The translations under genes and the position numbers were made by a program. The notes under the pieces are model-generated. The model ran no database searches, was not told the DNA's origin, and was given only the letters and a program-made list of their open reading frames with translations. 64,000 nucleotides of DNA. It comes from Janthinobacterium sp. B9-8. GTDB lineage: Bacteria; Pseudomonadota; Gammaproteobacteria; Burkholderiales; Chitinibacteraceae. The stretch lies in assembly GCF_000969645.2 (NCBI RefSeq), contig NZ_CP014222.1, forward strand, positions 3,537,740-3,601,739. The letters are read 5' to 3'. This document shows, piece by piece, positions 46,565 through 57,620 of this stretch (the first letter of the stretch is position 1; the number at the start of each line of letters is the position of its first letter).

Positions 46565-47928
46565 TGTTGTCGCTGCAAGAAACCGCACAGGCCTTAAAAA
46601 GCCCTCTCACCGGCAATGGCGAAGCGCGCTTTACGCGTGTCACCACCGATAGCCGTGATATCCGTGCGGGTGATTTATTTATTGCTTTGCGTGGGGAGAA
46701 ATTCGATGCCCACCAGTTTGCCAATGCGGCAATTGCAGCGGGTGCAGTGGCTGCCATCGTCGATACGCCTATTGCTGGCCCACATATTTTAGTGCCGGAC
46801 ACACTGGCTGCACTAGGGCAGCTCGCTGCATTCTGGCGAGAGCTGCTGGCAAAAACAGGACAAATCGTCATTGGTGTAACCGGCAGCAATGGCAAAACCA
46901 CGGTCAAAGAAATGATTTCAGCCGTGCTGGGCCATTACAGTGGCAGCGATACGGTGCACGCCACCTACGGCAATCTAAACAACCATATCGGCCTGCCGCT
47001 TACCCTTTTGGCCGCCCGTGCAAGCCATCGCTATGTGGTTGCCGAAATGGGTATGAATCATTTTGATGAAATCAGCTACCTCACCCATATTGCCAAGCCC
47101 AATATTGCCATCATTACCAATGCTGGCCGCTGCCATTTAGAAGCGCTCGGCAGCGTGGCTGGTGTAGCGCAAGCCAAGGGCGAGATTTTTGCGGGTTTAG
47201 TGGCTGGTGGCTACGCCATTATTAATGCCGACGATGACTACGCACCGCTCTGGCGCGAGCTGGCAAAAGATCACCCGCAAGTCAGCTTTAGCCTGAACAA
47301 TGCCGATGTTTTTGCGCGCAATGTATGCGCCCATTTGCACGGCGCGCAATTTACCCTCTGCACTCCCGATGATTCGGCTCAGGTCGATTTGCAACTACCG
47401 GGTTTGCACAATGTACTCAATGCCTTAGGCGCAGCCGCCGTGGGCCACGCTTTAAGTATTGGTGCCGAAGATATCGCCAGCGGGCTAGCCAGCTACCAAG
47501 GCACCAAAGGCCGCCTGCAAAGCAAGACCGCATTTAACGGTGCAAAAGTACTTGATGATACCTACAACGCCAATCCCGATTCAATGAAGGTAGCCATTGA
47601 TGTTCTGGCAGGCTTTGGCCCGGAAACACTGCTGATACTCGGTGATATGGGCGAAATTGGCCCTGACGCACCAGAGCGGCACCAAGAAATTGGCGCGTAT
47701 GCCCGCAGCAAAGGCATACGCAGGCTTTACACTCTAGGCGAGCAAATGCAGCGAGCCAGCACAGCATTTAGCGATGCTGCACAACATTTTGCTGACATAA
47801 GCGATTTGATTGCAGCGGTGCGCGCTGATTTAACGCCAACGACCACAGTGTTGGTCAAAGGCTCGCGTTTTATGCACATGGAACGAGTCGTGGACGGCTT
47901 GAATACAAACGACTTGGAGACGAAGTAA
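46564..47928 (+). CDS. murF: UDP-MurNAc-tripeptide D-Ala-D-Ala ligase MurF
   Basis: 454-residue ligase that adds D-Ala-D-Ala to the UDP-MurNAc-tripeptide. Signs: VTTDSRDIRAGDLFIALRGE, ATP loop VTGSNGKTTVKEMI near residue 105, YVVAEMGMNHFDEISYLTHI, LDDTYNANPDSMKVAIDVLA and ILGDMGEIGPDAPERHQEIG. All domain features are intact and length is normal. Abuts mraY without a gap. Confidence 0.97.
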   Translation: MLSLQETAQALKSPLTGNGEARFTRVTTDSRDIRAGDLFIALRGEKFDAHQFANAAIAAGAVAAIVDTPIAGPHILVPDTLAALGQLAAFWRELLAKTGQIVIGVTGSNGKTTVKEMISAVLGHYSGSDTVHATYGNLNNHIGLPLTLLAARASHRYVVAEMGMNHFDEISYLTHIAKPNIAIITNAGRCHLEALGSVAGVAQAKGEIFAGLVAGGYAIINADDDYAPLWRELAKDHPQVSFSLNNADVFARNVCAHLHGAQFTLCTPDDSAQVDLQLPGLHNVLNALGAAAVGHALSIGAEDIASGLASYQGTKGRLQSKTAFNGAKVLDDTYNANPDSMKVAIDVLAGFGPETLLILGDMGEIGPDAPERHQEIGAYARSKGIRRLYTLGEQMQRASTAFSDAAQHFADISDLIAAVRADLTPTTTVLVKGSRFMHMERVVDGLNTNDLETK

Positions 47929-49017
47929 ATGTTGTTGCTGTTAACCCAATGGCTTGGCGAATCAGTTCGCGCCTTTAATGTTTTTAACTACCTCACCCTG
48001 AGAGCCGTGCTGGCAACGATGACCGCACTGGGCATCTCATGGACGATGGGCCCTTGGGTCATTAAAAAACTAACCGATTTAAAAGTTGGCCAGGTTGTTC
48101 GTACTGATGGCGTACAAACCCATCTGATTAAAGCAGGCACGCCAACGATGGGCGGCACGCTGATCCTGCTGGCAATTGGCTTAACCACCCTGCTGTGGGG
48201 CGATTTACGCAATAAATATGTCTGGCTGGCCCTCACAGTAACAATGGCAACGGGCGTGATTGGCTTTATCGATGATTACCGCAAAATTGCCCTGAAAGAC
48301 CCTAAGGGCATGTCGGCCAAAGCCAAATTGTTCTGGCAATCCTTGATCGCCATTGGTGCAGGGGTATTTCTGGTGCATGCCGGCGGTAGCCTGCCTGCAA
48401 ACACCGGCTTTGTCGTGCCGTTTTTCAAGCAGATTCTCTATCCATTTGGCGCAGTGGGCTTCTGCGTACTGACTTACTTTGTAATTGTAGGTACGAGTAA
48501 TGCCGTCAACTTAACCGATGGTCTGGATGGCCTGGCGATTATGCCAACCGTGCTGATTTCCTTTGCTTTCTGCGTTTTTGCCTATGTAGCCGGCAATGTG
48601 GTGTTTTCCAAATACCTTGGTGTGCCCCATGTGCCCGGCGCAGGCGAGCTAGTGATTTTCTGCGCGGCAATGGCCGGTGCAGGGCTTGGGTTTTTATGGT
48701 TTAACGCCTACCCCGCTGAAGTCTTTATGGGCGATGTAGGCGCACTCGCCCTCGGCGCAGGCCTTGGCATTGTGGCGGTGATTGTTCGTCAGGAAATCGT
48801 TTTGCTGATTATGGGTGGTGTATTTGTGATGGAAGCGCTGTCGGTGATGATTCAAGTCGCCAGCTTTAAGCTGCGCGGTAAACGGGTATTTAGAATGGCC
48901 CCGATTCACCATCATTACGAATTAAAAGGCTGGAAAGAAACGCAAGTGGTTGTGCGCTTCTGGATTATCACCATGCTGTTGGTATTAGCCGGTTTAGCAA
49001 CGTTGAAGCTGCGTTAA
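47929..49017 (+). CDS. mraY: Phospho-MurNAc-pentapeptide translocase MraY
   Basis: 362-residue membrane enzyme forming lipid I from UDP-MurNAc-pentapeptide and undecaprenyl phosphate. About ten helices. Catalytic and signature stretches: [32 protein letters not shown] (Asp pair), [32 protein letters not shown] and [19 protein letters not shown] follows the murF stop directly. A palindromic repeat separates it from murD. Confidence 0.97.
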   Translation: MLLLLTQWLGESVRAFNVFNYLTLRAVLATMTALGISWTMGPWVIKKLTDLKVGQVVRTDGVQTHLIKAGTPTMGGTLILLAIGLTTLLWGDLRNKYVWLALTVTMATGVIGFIDDYRKIALKDPKGMSAKAKLFWQSLIAIGAGVFLVHAGGSLPANTGFVVPFFKQILYPFGAVGFCVLTYFVIVGTSNAVNLTDGLDGLAIMPTVLISFAFCVFAYVAGNVVFSKYLGVPHVPGAGELVIFCAAMAGAGLGFLWFNAYPAEVFMGDVGALALGAGLGIVAVIVRQEIVLLIMGGVFVMEALSVMIQVASFKLRGKRVFRMAPIHHHYELKGWKETQVVVRFWIITMLLVLAGLATLKLR

Positions 49018-49027
49018 TTATTGAAAG

Positions 49028-49180
49028 ACAAACCTAGGTCTTGAACCACGGAGGAAAAGGAGAGCACAGAGGGGCACGGAGAAATGCAAAGAGAATCACA
49101 CGCGCATTTACCCGTTCTGAAGGTTTTCTCTGTGTAACTCCGTGTTCTCTGTGCCCTCCGTGGTTCAAGATTTGGGTTTT
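49028..49180. repeat. ACAGAG palindromic repeat, copy 13 (CCAC type, full ends)
   Basis: Left end ACAAACCTAGGTCTTGAACC then ACGGAGGAAAAGGAGAGC; right end GCCCTCCGTGGTTCAAGATT then TGGGTTTT. It breaks the otherwise tightly packed dcw operon between mraY and murD, so it must lie within, or divide, the transcript. Confidence 0.88.
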
Positions 49181-49206
49181 AGCTTGTAGACATTGAAGAG
49201 AAAAAA

Positions 49207-50592
49207 ATGAATTACCAAGGCAAACATTGCATCGTTGTGGGTTTAGGCGAATCGGGCTTTTCTGCTGCTAAGTGGCTGGCCGCTCAGGGTGCGCGCGTGA
49301 CTGTGGCCGACAGCCGCAGCGCTCCGCCGAATGTAGAGCAACTCCATGCCGCTCATGCCGATATCGAATTGCGCTTAGGCGCGTTCAGCGATGCCACGTT
49401 TGTTGATGCCGATGCGCTGATTGTTAGCCCCGGCGTGCCGCTTGCCACGCCAGCCATTACTGCGGCTGTCGCCCGTGGTGTGCCTGCCTTAGGTGATGTG
49501 GAGTTATTCGCCCAGGCGATTTCCGGCTCTGCCGCTAAAGTGATTGCGATTACCGGCTCCAACGGCAAATCAACCGTTACCAGCATGGTTGGCCAGATGT
49601 GCGACGCCGCGGGCTTAAAAACAGTAATGGCTGGCAATATCGGCCTGCCAGTGCTTGATGCACTCACAGCCAGACCGGATGCCGATGTGTTTGTGCTGGA
49701 GCTTTCCAGCTTTCAGCTCGAGACCACCACCTCGCTCAATGCAGATGCGGCAACGGTACTCAATATCAGCGAAGACCATTTAGACCGTTATAAAAATCTG
49801 GCGCATTACGCTGCCACCAAGGCCGCCATCTTTGCAGGCACAGGCGTCGTGGTTCTAAACCGTGAAGACACGCATTGCCTTGCTATGGCAACTAAGCTGG
49901 AATCCCGCCACATCGTCTGGTTTGGTGCTGATGAGCCGCGCGCAGCAAATGAGTACGGCCTGAAAGGAAGTGAATTCACTTTAAGCTACGGTAGCGAAGC
50001 ATTCTTTAATGCGGCCGATCTGCCTGTAGCTGGCTTACACAATGCAGTCAATGCACTTTCCGCCATCGCGCTTTGCCGTGCCATTGGCTTAGAAACCGCC
50101 CCGCTGCTCGCCGCACTGAAATCATTCACGGGCCTTGCGCACCGGGTTGAGTTTGTTGCCACGGTTCAAGGCGTTGATTACTTTGATGATTCCAAAGGCA
50201 CCAATGTAGGCGCCACCGAAGCGGCACTCAAAGGCATGACTCGCCCTGTGGTGTTGATTGCCGGAGGGGACGGCAAGGGGCAGGATTTTCGCCCGCTTAA
50301 AGCTGCTTGCGAGCGCATTTGCCGTGCGGTGATTCTGATTGGCCGCGACGCGCCGATTCTGGCCGAGGCGCTCAACGAAGCTCAATCGCAGTTTGTAGAT
50401 TTCGATAACGAACATCTGCTGCCTATTTTGCAACTGCCCACCATGGAAATGGCCGTGCAATTTGCCAGCAACTTTGCCGAAAGCGGTGATGTGGTTCTGC
50501 TTTCCCCAGCTTGCGCCAGCCTAGATATGTACCGCAACTATCACCACCGCGCCGAAGTATTTATCGCTGCGGTAAAAGGTCTGGGGGCCTGA
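49207..50592 (+). CDS. murD: UDP-MurNAc-L-alanine D-glutamate ligase MurD
   Basis: 461-residue ligase adding D-Glu. Signs: [20 protein letters not shown] (Rossmann-like start), ATP loop [15 protein letters not shown] near 115-125, [66 protein letters not shown] and [20 protein letters not shown]. Normal length. ftsW begins two bases after its stop. Confidence 0.97.
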   Translation: MNYQGKHCIVVGLGESGFSAAKWLAAQGARVTVADSRSAPPNVEQLHAAHADIELRLGAFSDATFVDADALIVSPGVPLATPAITAAVARGVPALGDVELFAQAISGSAAKVIAITGSNGKSTVTSMVGQMCDAAGLKTVMAGNIGLPVLDALTARPDADVFVLELSSFQLETTTSLNADAATVLNISEDHLDRYKNLAHYAATKAAIFAGTGVVVLNREDTHCLAMATKLESRHIVWFGADEPRAANEYGLKGSEFTLSYGSEAFFNAADLPVAGLHNAVNALSAIALCRAIGLETAPLLAALKSFTGLAHRVEFVATVQGVDYFDDSKGTNVGATEAALKGMTRPVVLIAGGDGKGQDFRPLKAACERICRAVILIGRDAPILAEALNEAQSQFVDFDNEHLLPILQLPTMEMAVQFASNFAESGDVVLLSPACASLDMYRNYHHRAEVFIAAVKGLGA

Positions 50593-50593
50593 C

Positions 50594-51781
50594 GTGCGCC
50601 AGCTATTTTCTCAAGCTATCAAGCGGCTTCGCCCCAATATGGCGTCCTATGATCAGGCGCTGTTCTGGTGCATTACCCTGCTGCTGACGATTGGCTTGGT
50701 GATGGTGTATTCCTCATCGATTGCGATGGCCGAAGTGGATAAAGACACAGGCTTTCGCTCAAATTACTTCCTGATTCGCCATGTCATTTTCTTAGTAGTG
50801 GGGATTGCAGGCGCATTTACTGCTTTTTCAATTTCTACCAAAACATGGCAGCAGTATTCATCCACGCTGTTTTTGATCGGCATGATTTTGCTCGTGATGG
50901 TGTTGATTCCCGGCGTGGGACGCGAAGTAAACGGTAGCCGCCGCTGGCTATCACTGGTGGTGATTAACTTGCAGCCTTCCGAGCTAATGAAGCTGTTTGT
51001 TGTGCTTTATGCCGCCGATTACACGGTGCGCAAAGCCATCAGCATGACAGGTTCATTTATGGAAAGCGTCAGCAAAGTGCTGTTTCCGATGTTTATGGTA
51101 ATGGCACTGGTGGGTGCGCTCTTGCTGCTGGAGCCAGACTTTGGCGCCTTTGCCGTGATTACCGCCATTGCGATGGGTACGCTGTTTTTAGGTGGCTTTA
51201 ATTGGAAGCTCTTTGCCGGACTGTTTATCTTTCTGGGCGTGGCCTTCGTGGGCTTGGTGGTCAGCTCGCCTTACCGTATGCAACGCGTGCTGGGCTTTTT
51301 AGACCCCTGGAAAGACCCTTACGGTAAAGGCTATCAGCTCAGCCACTCGCTCATTGCATTTGGCCGTGGTGAATGGAGTGGCGTAGGCCTTGGTGCGAGC
51401 GTGGAAAAACTATCCTATCTGCCCGAAGCCCATACCGACTTTTTGATGGCCATCATTGCAGAAGAATTTGGTTTTGTCGGCGTTGCGACCGTGATTTTAT
51501 TATTTGTATTTCTGATCTTTCGCGCCTTTATGATCGGCGTGCAAGCTGCAAAACTCGAGCGCCACTGGCAGGCACTGACTGCACAAGGCGTAGGGATCTG
51601 GATAGGTGTGCAATCGTTTATCAATATTGGCGTGAATATGGGCCTGATGCCCACTAAGGGTCTTACTCTGCCCCTGCTGTCTTTTGGCGGCTCGGGCATC
51701 GTGGCCAATTTGATTGCACTAGGTGTGTTAATGCGGATCGATTATGAAAATCGCCAAATGATCAGGGGGTATCGGGCATGA
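50594..51781 (+). CDS. ftsW: Septal peptidoglycan glycosyltransferase FtsW
   Basis: 395-residue SEDS-family polymerase with about ten helices, working with FtsI. Signs: [117 protein letters not shown] and [22 protein letters not shown] start. Its stop overlaps murG (ATGA). Confidence 0.97.
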   Translation: MRQLFSQAIKRLRPNMASYDQALFWCITLLLTIGLVMVYSSSIAMAEVDKDTGFRSNYFLIRHVIFLVVGIAGAFTAFSISTKTWQQYSSTLFLIGMILLVMVLIPGVGREVNGSRRWLSLVVINLQPSELMKLFVVLYAADYTVRKAISMTGSFMESVSKVLFPMFMVMALVGALLLLEPDFGAFAVITAIAMGTLFLGGFNWKLFAGLFIFLGVAFVGLVVSSPYRMQRVLGFLDPWKDPYGKGYQLSHSLIAFGRGEWSGVGLGASVEKLSYLPEAHTDFLMAIIAEEFGFVGVATVILLFVFLIFRAFMIGVQAAKLERHWQALTAQGVGIWIGVQSFINIGVNMGLMPTKGLTLPLLSFGGSGIVANLIALGVLMRIDYENRQMIRGYRA

Positions 51782-52845
51782 GTCAACGTACCCTGATGGT
51801 GATGGCAGGTGGCACAGGCGGGCATATTTTTCCTGCGCTAGCGGTAGCCAATGAATTAAAAGAGCGTGGCTGGAAAATCATCTGGCTGGGCGCTGCTGGG
51901 CGTATGGAAACACGCATCGTGCCAGAGCATGGAATTGATTTAATCACGCTGCAAATTGATGGTGTGCGCGGCAAGGGCCTCTTAAAAAAACTCAGCCAAC
52001 CTTGGGTACAGCTAAAAGCACTCTGCGGCGCATTCAAAGTGATTTTTGAGCATCGCCCGGATATAGCGATTGGCTTTGGCGGCTTTACGGGGTTTCCAGG
52101 AGGCATCGCTATGCGCATGCTGTGGCTGCCGCTGGTGATTCATGAGCAAAACTCGGTAGCAGGGCTCACTAATAAAGTGCTGTCCAAAATCGCCAACCGT
52201 GTGCTGTTTGCTTTCCCAAGTGCTTTTCCGGCTAAAGACGGCTGCATCGGCAATCCGGTCAGGGCAGAAATTCAAGATTTACCGATACCAGCAACGCGTT
52301 TTGCTGGCCGCACTGGCCCGCTCAAGCTTTTAGTTGTTGGCGGCAGCTTGGGTGCTCAGGTCTTTAACGAAGAAGTACCTAAAGCACTGGCTCTGCTCGC
52401 AGCAGACCAACGCCCAGAGGTAATTCATCAGGCGGGTGAAAAACATATCGATGCTTTGCGCGCCAATTATGCCGCCGCGGGAGTCAGCGCAGAGTGCGTG
52501 GCCTTTATCGGTGATATGGCTCACGCCTACTCTGAGGCTGATCTGATACTGTGCCGCGCCGGAGCGCTTACGGTGGCCGAGCTAGCTTGTGTTGGCGTTG
52601 CCTCCGTGCTCGTACCCTTCCCACATGCCGTAGATGATCACCAAACCGGCAATGCCCGCTATTTAAGCGAAAACGGTGCAGGCCTCTTATTACCACAAAA
52701 AGAATTTAATGCCGCTACCTTTGCCCAATTACTAACCCAAACCAACCGTGAGCAATGTTTGGCAATCGCCACGCTAGCACGCGGCTTGGCAAAACCGGAT
52801 GCCACGATGCAAGTGGTATCGGTGATTGAAGAATTAGCTTTGTAA
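51778..52845 (+). CDS. murG: Lipid II-forming GlcNAc transferase MurG
   Basis: 355-residue peripheral membrane glycosyltransferase (GT28) that adds GlcNAc to lipid I. Signs: [20 protein letters not shown] at the N-terminus, [60 protein letters not shown] and [20 protein letters not shown] with [20 protein letters not shown]. Full length. Confidence 0.97.
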   Translation: MSQRTLMVMAGGTGGHIFPALAVANELKERGWKIIWLGAAGRMETRIVPEHGIDLITLQIDGVRGKGLLKKLSQPWVQLKALCGAFKVIFEHRPDIAIGFGGFTGFPGGIAMRMLWLPLVIHEQNSVAGLTNKVLSKIANRVLFAFPSAFPAKDGCIGNPVRAEIQDLPIPATRFAGRTGPLKLLVVGGSLGAQVFNEEVPKALALLAADQRPEVIHQAGEKHIDALRANYAAAGVSAECVAFIGDMAHAYSEADLILCRAGALTVAELACVGVASVLVPFPHAVDDHQTGNARYLSENGAGLLLPQKEFNAATFAQLLTQTNREQCLAIATLARGLAKPDATMQVVSVIEELAL

Positions 52846-52920
52846 GGTGTACAAGAACCTTGTTCACCGAACTTGTAAATGTAAATGCTCAAAATTTAAA
52901 GAAAGAACCAATCAGAGTCG

Positions 52921-54312
52921 ATGATGAAACACAAAGTTAAACGTATCCATTTTGTAGGCATAGGCGGCGTCGGCATGAGCGGCATCGCTGAAGTCTTGCT
53001 CAACCTTGGTTTTGAGATCAGTGGCTCAGACCTTGGCAGCAGCGCAACAACCCAGCGCCTGAGCGCTGCGGGTGCAGATGTGCACCTTGGCCACGCGGCA
53101 GACTATGTAGCCAATGCAGATGTAGTGGTGATTTCCAGCGCAGTAAAAGATGATAACCCTGAGGTGATCGAAGCACGCAGCCGCAAGATTCCGGTGGTAC
53201 CACGGGCACAAATGCTGGCCGAGCTGATGCGTTTAAAGCAAGGCATCGCCATTGCTGGCACGCACGGCAAGACCACCACCACCAGCCTTACTGCTTCAAT
53301 TTTAGAAGCAGCAGGGCTTGACCCTACTTTTGTGATTGGGGGCAAATTACACGCCGCAGGCAGCAATGCCCGCTTAGGCCATGGCGACTTTTTAGTGGCT
53401 GAAGCCGATGAAAGCGATGCGTCTTTTTTGCTGCTCACACCGGTGATTTCGGTAGTGACCAATATCGATCAAGACCATATGGATACCTATGGTCACGATT
53501 TTAATAATTTAAAGAAGGCGTTTATCACCTTCTTGCAGCATCTGCCCTTCTATGGCCGTGCCGTGTTGTGCATTGATGATCCTTATGTGCGCGAGATTTT
53601 GCCACAGGTCACCAGCCCGATTACCAGCTATGGCGTCAGCCCGGATGCCATGCTGCGCGCTGAGAATATCGTAGCGCTCGATGGCCGTATGCAATTTGAT
53701 GCGGTATGGGAAAACGGCGAATCACGCCGCCTGCCGATCACGCTGAATATGCCTGGCATGCACAATGTACTCAATGCCCTCGCCGCGATTGCAGTGGGGA
53801 TTGAAGTAGGCGCAGATGAAGCCGCCATTCAAGCGGCGCTTGCCGGTTTCCAAGGGGTAGGCCGACGCTTTCAGCGCTATGGCGAAATCGCACTTGAAAC
53901 AGGCGGCAGCTTTACGCTGGTGGACGATTACGGCCATCACCCTGTTGAAATGGCCGCCACTATTGCTGCTGCGCGTGGCGCATTTCCGGGGCGACGTCTA
54001 GTGCTGGCTTTTCAGCCGCACCGCTATACCCGCACCCGCGATTGCTTTGAAGATTTTGTACAGGTTCTATCCACGGTTGATGGCTTATTGCTCGGCGAAG
54101 TGTATGCCGCCGGCGAAGCTCCAATTGTGGCAGCAGACAGCCGCAGCCTGGCCCGCGCCGTGCGCGTGGTGGGCAAGGTAGAGCCGCAGTTTGTAGCCGA
54201 CATCAATGAAATGCCAGCCACCATCATGGCTGCAGCCAAAGACGGCGATGTCATCATCACCATGGGCGCAGGCACGATAGGCGGCGTTCCGGGCAAGGTT
54301 GCTGCATTGTAA
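52921..54312 (+). CDS. murC: UDP-MurNAc L-alanine ligase MurC
   Basis: 463-residue ligase starting the stem peptide with L-Ala. Signs: [23 protein letters not shown] loop [20 protein letters not shown] near residue 112, [53 protein letters not shown] and [18 protein letters not shown]. Two consecutive ATGs make the start ambiguous by one residue. A 75-base gap separates it from murG. Confidence 0.97.
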   Translation: MMKHKVKRIHFVGIGGVGMSGIAEVLLNLGFEISGSDLGSSATTQRLSAAGADVHLGHAADYVANADVVVISSAVKDDNPEVIEARSRKIPVVPRAQMLAELMRLKQGIAIAGTHGKTTTTSLTASILEAAGLDPTFVIGGKLHAAGSNARLGHGDFLVAEADESDASFLLLTPVISVVTNIDQDHMDTYGHDFNNLKKAFITFLQHLPFYGRAVLCIDDPYVREILPQVTSPITSYGVSPDAMLRAENIVALDGRMQFDAVWENGESRRLPITLNMPGMHNVLNALAAIAVGIEVGADEAAIQAALAGFQGVGRRFQRYGEIALETGGSFTLVDDYGHHPVEMAATIAAARGAFPGRRLVLAFQPHRYTRTRDCFEDFVQVLSTVDGLLLGEVYAAGEAPIVAADSRSLARAVRVVGKVEPQFVADINEMPATIMAAAKDGDVIITMGAGTIGGVPGKVAAL

Positions 54313-54437
54313 AAACAAAAGATCTGTAGACACAAAGGAAGAGCACAGAGCACACAAACCTTAAGAATTAAACGATCTTTAACTCGTTTTTCCTCTTCTT
54401 TTAATCTCTGTGTTCTCTGTGTCTACAGAATTTTTTA
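54312..54437. repeat. ACAGAG palindromic repeat, copy 14 (CTGTAGAC type)
   Basis: Left arm AAAAGATCTGTAGACACAAA then GGAAGAGCACAGAG; right arm TGTTCTCTGTGTCTACAGAA then TTTTTT. It starts at the murC stop codon and lies in the murC-ddlB gap of the dcw operon. Confidence 0.87.
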
Positions 54438-54479
54438 ATAATGTTTAATTGCCTCTTGATTGAGGGCTGAGTAAGCAAA

Positions 54480-55388
54480 ATGAATAAATACGGAAAAGTA
54501 GCGGTCGTGATGGGTGGCACTTCGGCAGAGCGTGAAGTGTCATTAATGAGCGGCAAAGGTGTTCTGGAGGCCCTGCAAGCACGTGGCGTGGATGCGTACG
54601 CTTTTGATCCTGCGAGCAAGCCACTTGAAGCATTAAAAACCGAAGGTTTTGATCGTGCTTTTCTGATTTTGCACGGCCCGTTTGGCGAAGATGGCACTTT
54701 GCAAGGCGCGCTCGAAGTGATGGGCATACCTTACACGGGTTGTGGTGTATTGGCCTCCGCGCTCGGTATGGATAAGCTGCGTAGCAAACTTATTTGGCAA
54801 GCCTTGGGCCTGCCGATTCCGGCATTTGAAATTCTGACTGAAAGCAGCGATTTTGCTGCAATTGAACAAAAACTTGGCCTGCCCTTATTTGTAAAACCAG
54901 CATGTGAAGGCTCGAGTATTGGCGTGAGCAAAGTAAAAAATACGGGCGAGCTAGCCGCCGCTTTTACAGAAGCTTACAAATACGACAAGATTGTGATTGC
55001 GGAGCAGTTCATTGGTGGGGGAGAATACACCGCTGCTGTACTTGGGGATCAAGTCCTCTCGTTTGTAAAGATTGAGCCTGCTACCGAATTCTACGATTAC
55101 GAAGCCAAATATATCCGTGATGACACGGTTTACCGTTGTCCTGCGGGTTTGTCAGATGATCTCAATGAACAAATTGCTGGCTACGTCAAGCAAGCCTTCT
55201 GGGCGCTTGGCGGCCGTGGTTGGGCGCGTATTGATTTCTTAATGGATGAGGCAGGTAAGCCTTATTTATTAGAAGCCAATACCGCACCGGGTATGACCAG
55301 CCATAGCTTATTTCCTATGGCTGCACGAGAAGCGGGATTAAGTTACGAGGATTTAGTTTTGCAAGTATTAAACAGCACGCTGGAATAA
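54480..55388 (+). CDS. ddlB: D-alanine-D-alanine ligase
   Basis: 302-residue ATP-grasp ligase making the D-Ala-D-Ala dipeptide for MurF. Signs: [76 protein letters not shown], and [20 protein letters not shown] with [14 protein letters not shown]. The position in the dcw cluster favours the DdlB name. Confidence 0.97.
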   Translation: MNKYGKVAVVMGGTSAEREVSLMSGKGVLEALQARGVDAYAFDPASKPLEALKTEGFDRAFLILHGPFGEDGTLQGALEVMGIPYTGCGVLASALGMDKLRSKLIWQALGLPIPAFEILTESSDFAAIEQKLGLPLFVKPACEGSSIGVSKVKNTGELAAAFTEAYKYDKIVIAEQFIGGGEYTAAVLGDQVLSFVKIEPATEFYDYEAKYIRDDTVYRCPAGLSDDLNEQIAGYVKQAFWALGGRGWARIDFLMDEAGKPYLLEANTAPGMTSHSLFPMAAREAGLSYEDLVLQVLNSTLE

Positions 55389-55452
55389 GAAATAGTGACG
55401 TTATTTAGCCATTTCAGCCTATTGATGCCAGCCATTGCAACGAGGTTCGCCC

Positions 55453-56220
55453 ATGTGGGATAAGCCTCAGCTGTTAATGTGGTTTGCCAATTTGCTGACC
55501 GCATTAGCATTGTTGCTTTTGTTTTATGCCGTACTTTTTTTGACCGTGCATTCGCCCTTATTTCCAATTAAGCGAATTAAAGTCGATGGCGATTTAGTCC
55601 ATGTCACACGCGAGCAATTGCAGTACGTCATTAAGCATGAGTTAACCGGAACATTTTTTACTCTGGATTTAGATAAAACACGGCAAGCCTTTGAAAAGCT
55701 ACCGTGGGTAAGGCAAGTCACGGTGCGCAGGCACTGGCCAGACCGGGTAGAAGTGCGAATAGAAGAGCACAAAGCGGTAGCGCGCTGGGGCTCGGTGGCT
55801 TTACTCAATAGCTATGGTGAGCGTTTTGATGCCGCATCCAATGATCAATTACCGATTCTGGAGGGCCCGGAAGGCACAGAAAAAGTAATGATTGATGGCT
55901 TTGCAGAGCTGCATAAAACGCTGCAGCCCTTAGGTAAAAAAGCCACCCATGTTTGGCTTTCTGAACGAAGGGCCTGGCGTTTTGAGCTGGATCATCAGCT
56001 GATTATTGAAGTAGGCAGAGATGAAGCCGTCGCTAGAACAGCGCGATTTGTAACGGCCTACCCCAACTCGCTGGCTTTGCTAAAGCAGCCTTTTGAATAT
56101 GTAGATTTACGTTATCCCAATGGCTTTGCAGTCAGATTGCCAGAGTACAAGCCAGTAGAAAGTAAGCCCGTGGTGAAGCCAGCCGTACCGGCCAAACCTG
56201 CAGTAGCAAAACCGGCATAA
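55453..56220 (+). CDS. ftsQ: Cell division protein FtsQ
   Basis: 255-residue bitopic division protein. Short cytosolic start, one membrane helix (about 12-33), POTRA domain (about 40-110, FPIKRIKVDGDLVHVTREQL), beta domain (about 110-230, with HWPDRVEVRIEEHKAVARWG and VRLPEY) and a Pro/Ala/Lys/Val-rich tail at 235-255. The ATG at 55453 has GAGG upstream at eight bases and is preferred to an in-frame TTG at 55435. Followed by a 40-codon linker frame. Confidence 0.95.
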   Translation: MWDKPQLLMWFANLLTALALLLLFYAVLFLTVHSPLFPIKRIKVDGDLVHVTREQLQYVIKHELTGTFFTLDLDKTRQAFEKLPWVRQVTVRRHWPDRVEVRIEEHKAVARWGSVALLNSYGERFDAASNDQLPILEGPEGTEKVMIDGFAELHKTLQPLGKKATHVWLSERRAWRFELDHQLIIEVGRDEAVARTARFVTAYPNSLALLKQPFEYVDLRYPNGFAVRLPEYKPVESKPVVKPAVPAKPAVAKPA

Positions 56221-56222
56221 CC

Positions 56223-56345
56223 ATGTCGTTTTTGAAAAATGGTAAGGCGGGTAAAACCTGCCACACACAGAAAATTCAGCGATACGATTTTCATATCAGA
56301 TCGTTTTTAAAAAGTAAGACATTGAGTAAAGAGGTTGTCAGGTGA
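56223..56345 (+). other. 40-residue linker frame between ftsQ and ftsA, internally duplicated
   Basis: A frame opens two bases behind the ftsQ stop (ATGTCGTTTTTG) and ends on a TGA overlapping the ftsA GTG (GTGA). It reads MSFLKNGKAGKTCHTQKIQR, then YDFHIRSFLKSKTLSKEVVR. TCGTTTTTGAAAAATGGTAA (from 56226) returns in weaker form as TCGTTTTTAAAAAGTAAG (from 56300), 74 bases later. There is no ribosome-binding site at its start; if translated, reinitiation after ftsQ would be needed. It may be only a trace of a junction duplication. Confidence 0.4.
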
Positions 56346-57574
56346 CCAGAGATAGCAAAAACATCATTGTCGGGCTGGACATTGGCACATCCAAAGTGGT
56401 GGCTGTTGTCGCCGAAATCAAAGAAGACGGCGCACTCAATGTGATTGGTCTGGGCTCGGCTGCATCACGCGGTTTGAAACGCGGTGTGGTCGTTGATATT
56501 GAAAAAACCGTCGCAGCCATCCAGTCCGCACTGGGCGAAGCCGAGCTGATGGCCGATTGCAAAATCAGCCAGGTCTTTACCGGTATTGCAGGCAGCCACA
56601 TCAAGAGCATTAACTCCGATGGCATGGTGGCCATTAAGGATAAGGAAGTCACCTCGGCCGATGTAGACCGGGTGATTGAAACAGCCAGCGCAGTCAATAT
56701 CCCCACCGACCATCAGGTACTGCACATCTTGGCGCAGGAATACATGATAGACGGCCAGGAAGGCGTGAAAGAGCCGATGGGGATGTCGGGTGTGCGTTTA
56801 CATGTAAACGTACATATCGTTAGCGGGGCCGTAAGTGCGGTGCAAAACATCACCAAATGCGTGCGTCGTTGCGGTTTAGAAATCGAAGAAGTGGTGTTGC
56901 AGCCACTGGCGTCCTCTTATTCGGTACTCACTGAAGACGAAAAAGATCTGGGCGTTTGCCTAGTTGATATTGGTGGCGGTACCACCGATCTGGCGATCTT
57001 TATTGGCGGTGCAATCCGCCATACCGCGGTGATTCCGATTGCTGGCGACCAAGTGACCAACGATATCGCGATGGCGCTGCGTACGCCGACATCAGAAGCA
57101 GAAACGATTAAGTTGCAGCATGGCGTAGCGCTGCGCCATATGAGCGATCCAGCGCAAATGATTGAAGTACCGGGTGTGGGTGAGCGCGGTGCCAGACAAA
57201 TGAGCCGTCATACCTTGGCGGAAGTCATTGAGCCACGTGTTGAAGAGTTATATGGCTTGGTTCAACAAGAACTTCGCCGCTCTGGTTTTGAAGGCCGCCT
57301 ATCCAGCGGCATCGTCATCACCGGTGGTGCCGCAATGATGCCTGGCATGGTTGAGCTTGGGGAGGAGATTTTCCATATGCCGCTCCGAATGGGCACACCA
57401 AAGTATGTAGGTGGCCTTGCTGAAGTGGTGAAAAATCCACGTTATTCCACCGCCGTGGGTTTGCTATTAATTGCACGTGAACAACTACTAAAGAACCCTG
57501 TAAACCGGGGCAAAGATGGCTCTATGGGGGATATTTTTGGTCGTATGAAATCTTGGTTTCAGAATACATTCTGA
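56342..57574 (+). CDS. ftsA: Cell division protein FtsA
   Basis: 410-residue actin-like ATPase tethering FtsZ to the membrane. Signs: NIIVGLDIGTSKVVAVVAEI (phosphate 1), GVVVDIEKTVAAIQSALGEA, the 1C subdomain around residues 85-165, CLVDIGGGTTDLAIFIGGAI (phosphate 2), GIVITGGAAMMPGMVELGEE (adenosine) and the C-terminal amphipathic membrane-targeting helix DIFGRMKSWFQNTF. GTG start with AGAGG upstream. Confidence 0.97.
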   Translation: MTRDSKNIIVGLDIGTSKVVAVVAEIKEDGALNVIGLGSAASRGLKRGVVVDIEKTVAAIQSALGEAELMADCKISQVFTGIAGSHIKSINSDGMVAIKDKEVTSADVDRVIETASAVNIPTDHQVLHILAQEYMIDGQEGVKEPMGMSGVRLHVNVHIVSGAVSAVQNITKCVRRCGLEIEEVVLQPLASSYSVLTEDEKDLGVCLVDIGGGTTDLAIFIGGAIRHTAVIPIAGDQVTNDIAMALRTPTSEAETIKLQHGVALRHMSDPAQMIEVPGVGERGARQMSRHTLAEVIEPRVEELYGLVQQELRRSGFEGRLSSGIVITGGAAMMPGMVELGEEIFHMPLRMGTPKYVGGLAEVVKNPRYSTAVGLLLIAREQLLKNPVNRGKDGSMGDIFGRMKSWFQNTF

Positions 57575-57620
57575 CCTTTCGGGTAAGTGTTAAAAATCGG
57601 GTAATGCAAGGAGAGTAATC

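Noticed and set aside
52846..52920. Possible junction duplication between murG and murC (CTTTGTAAGGTGTA against CTTGTAAATGTA)
   Set aside because: The similarity is short and AT-rich and could easily be chance; not strong enough to list with the other junction copies.
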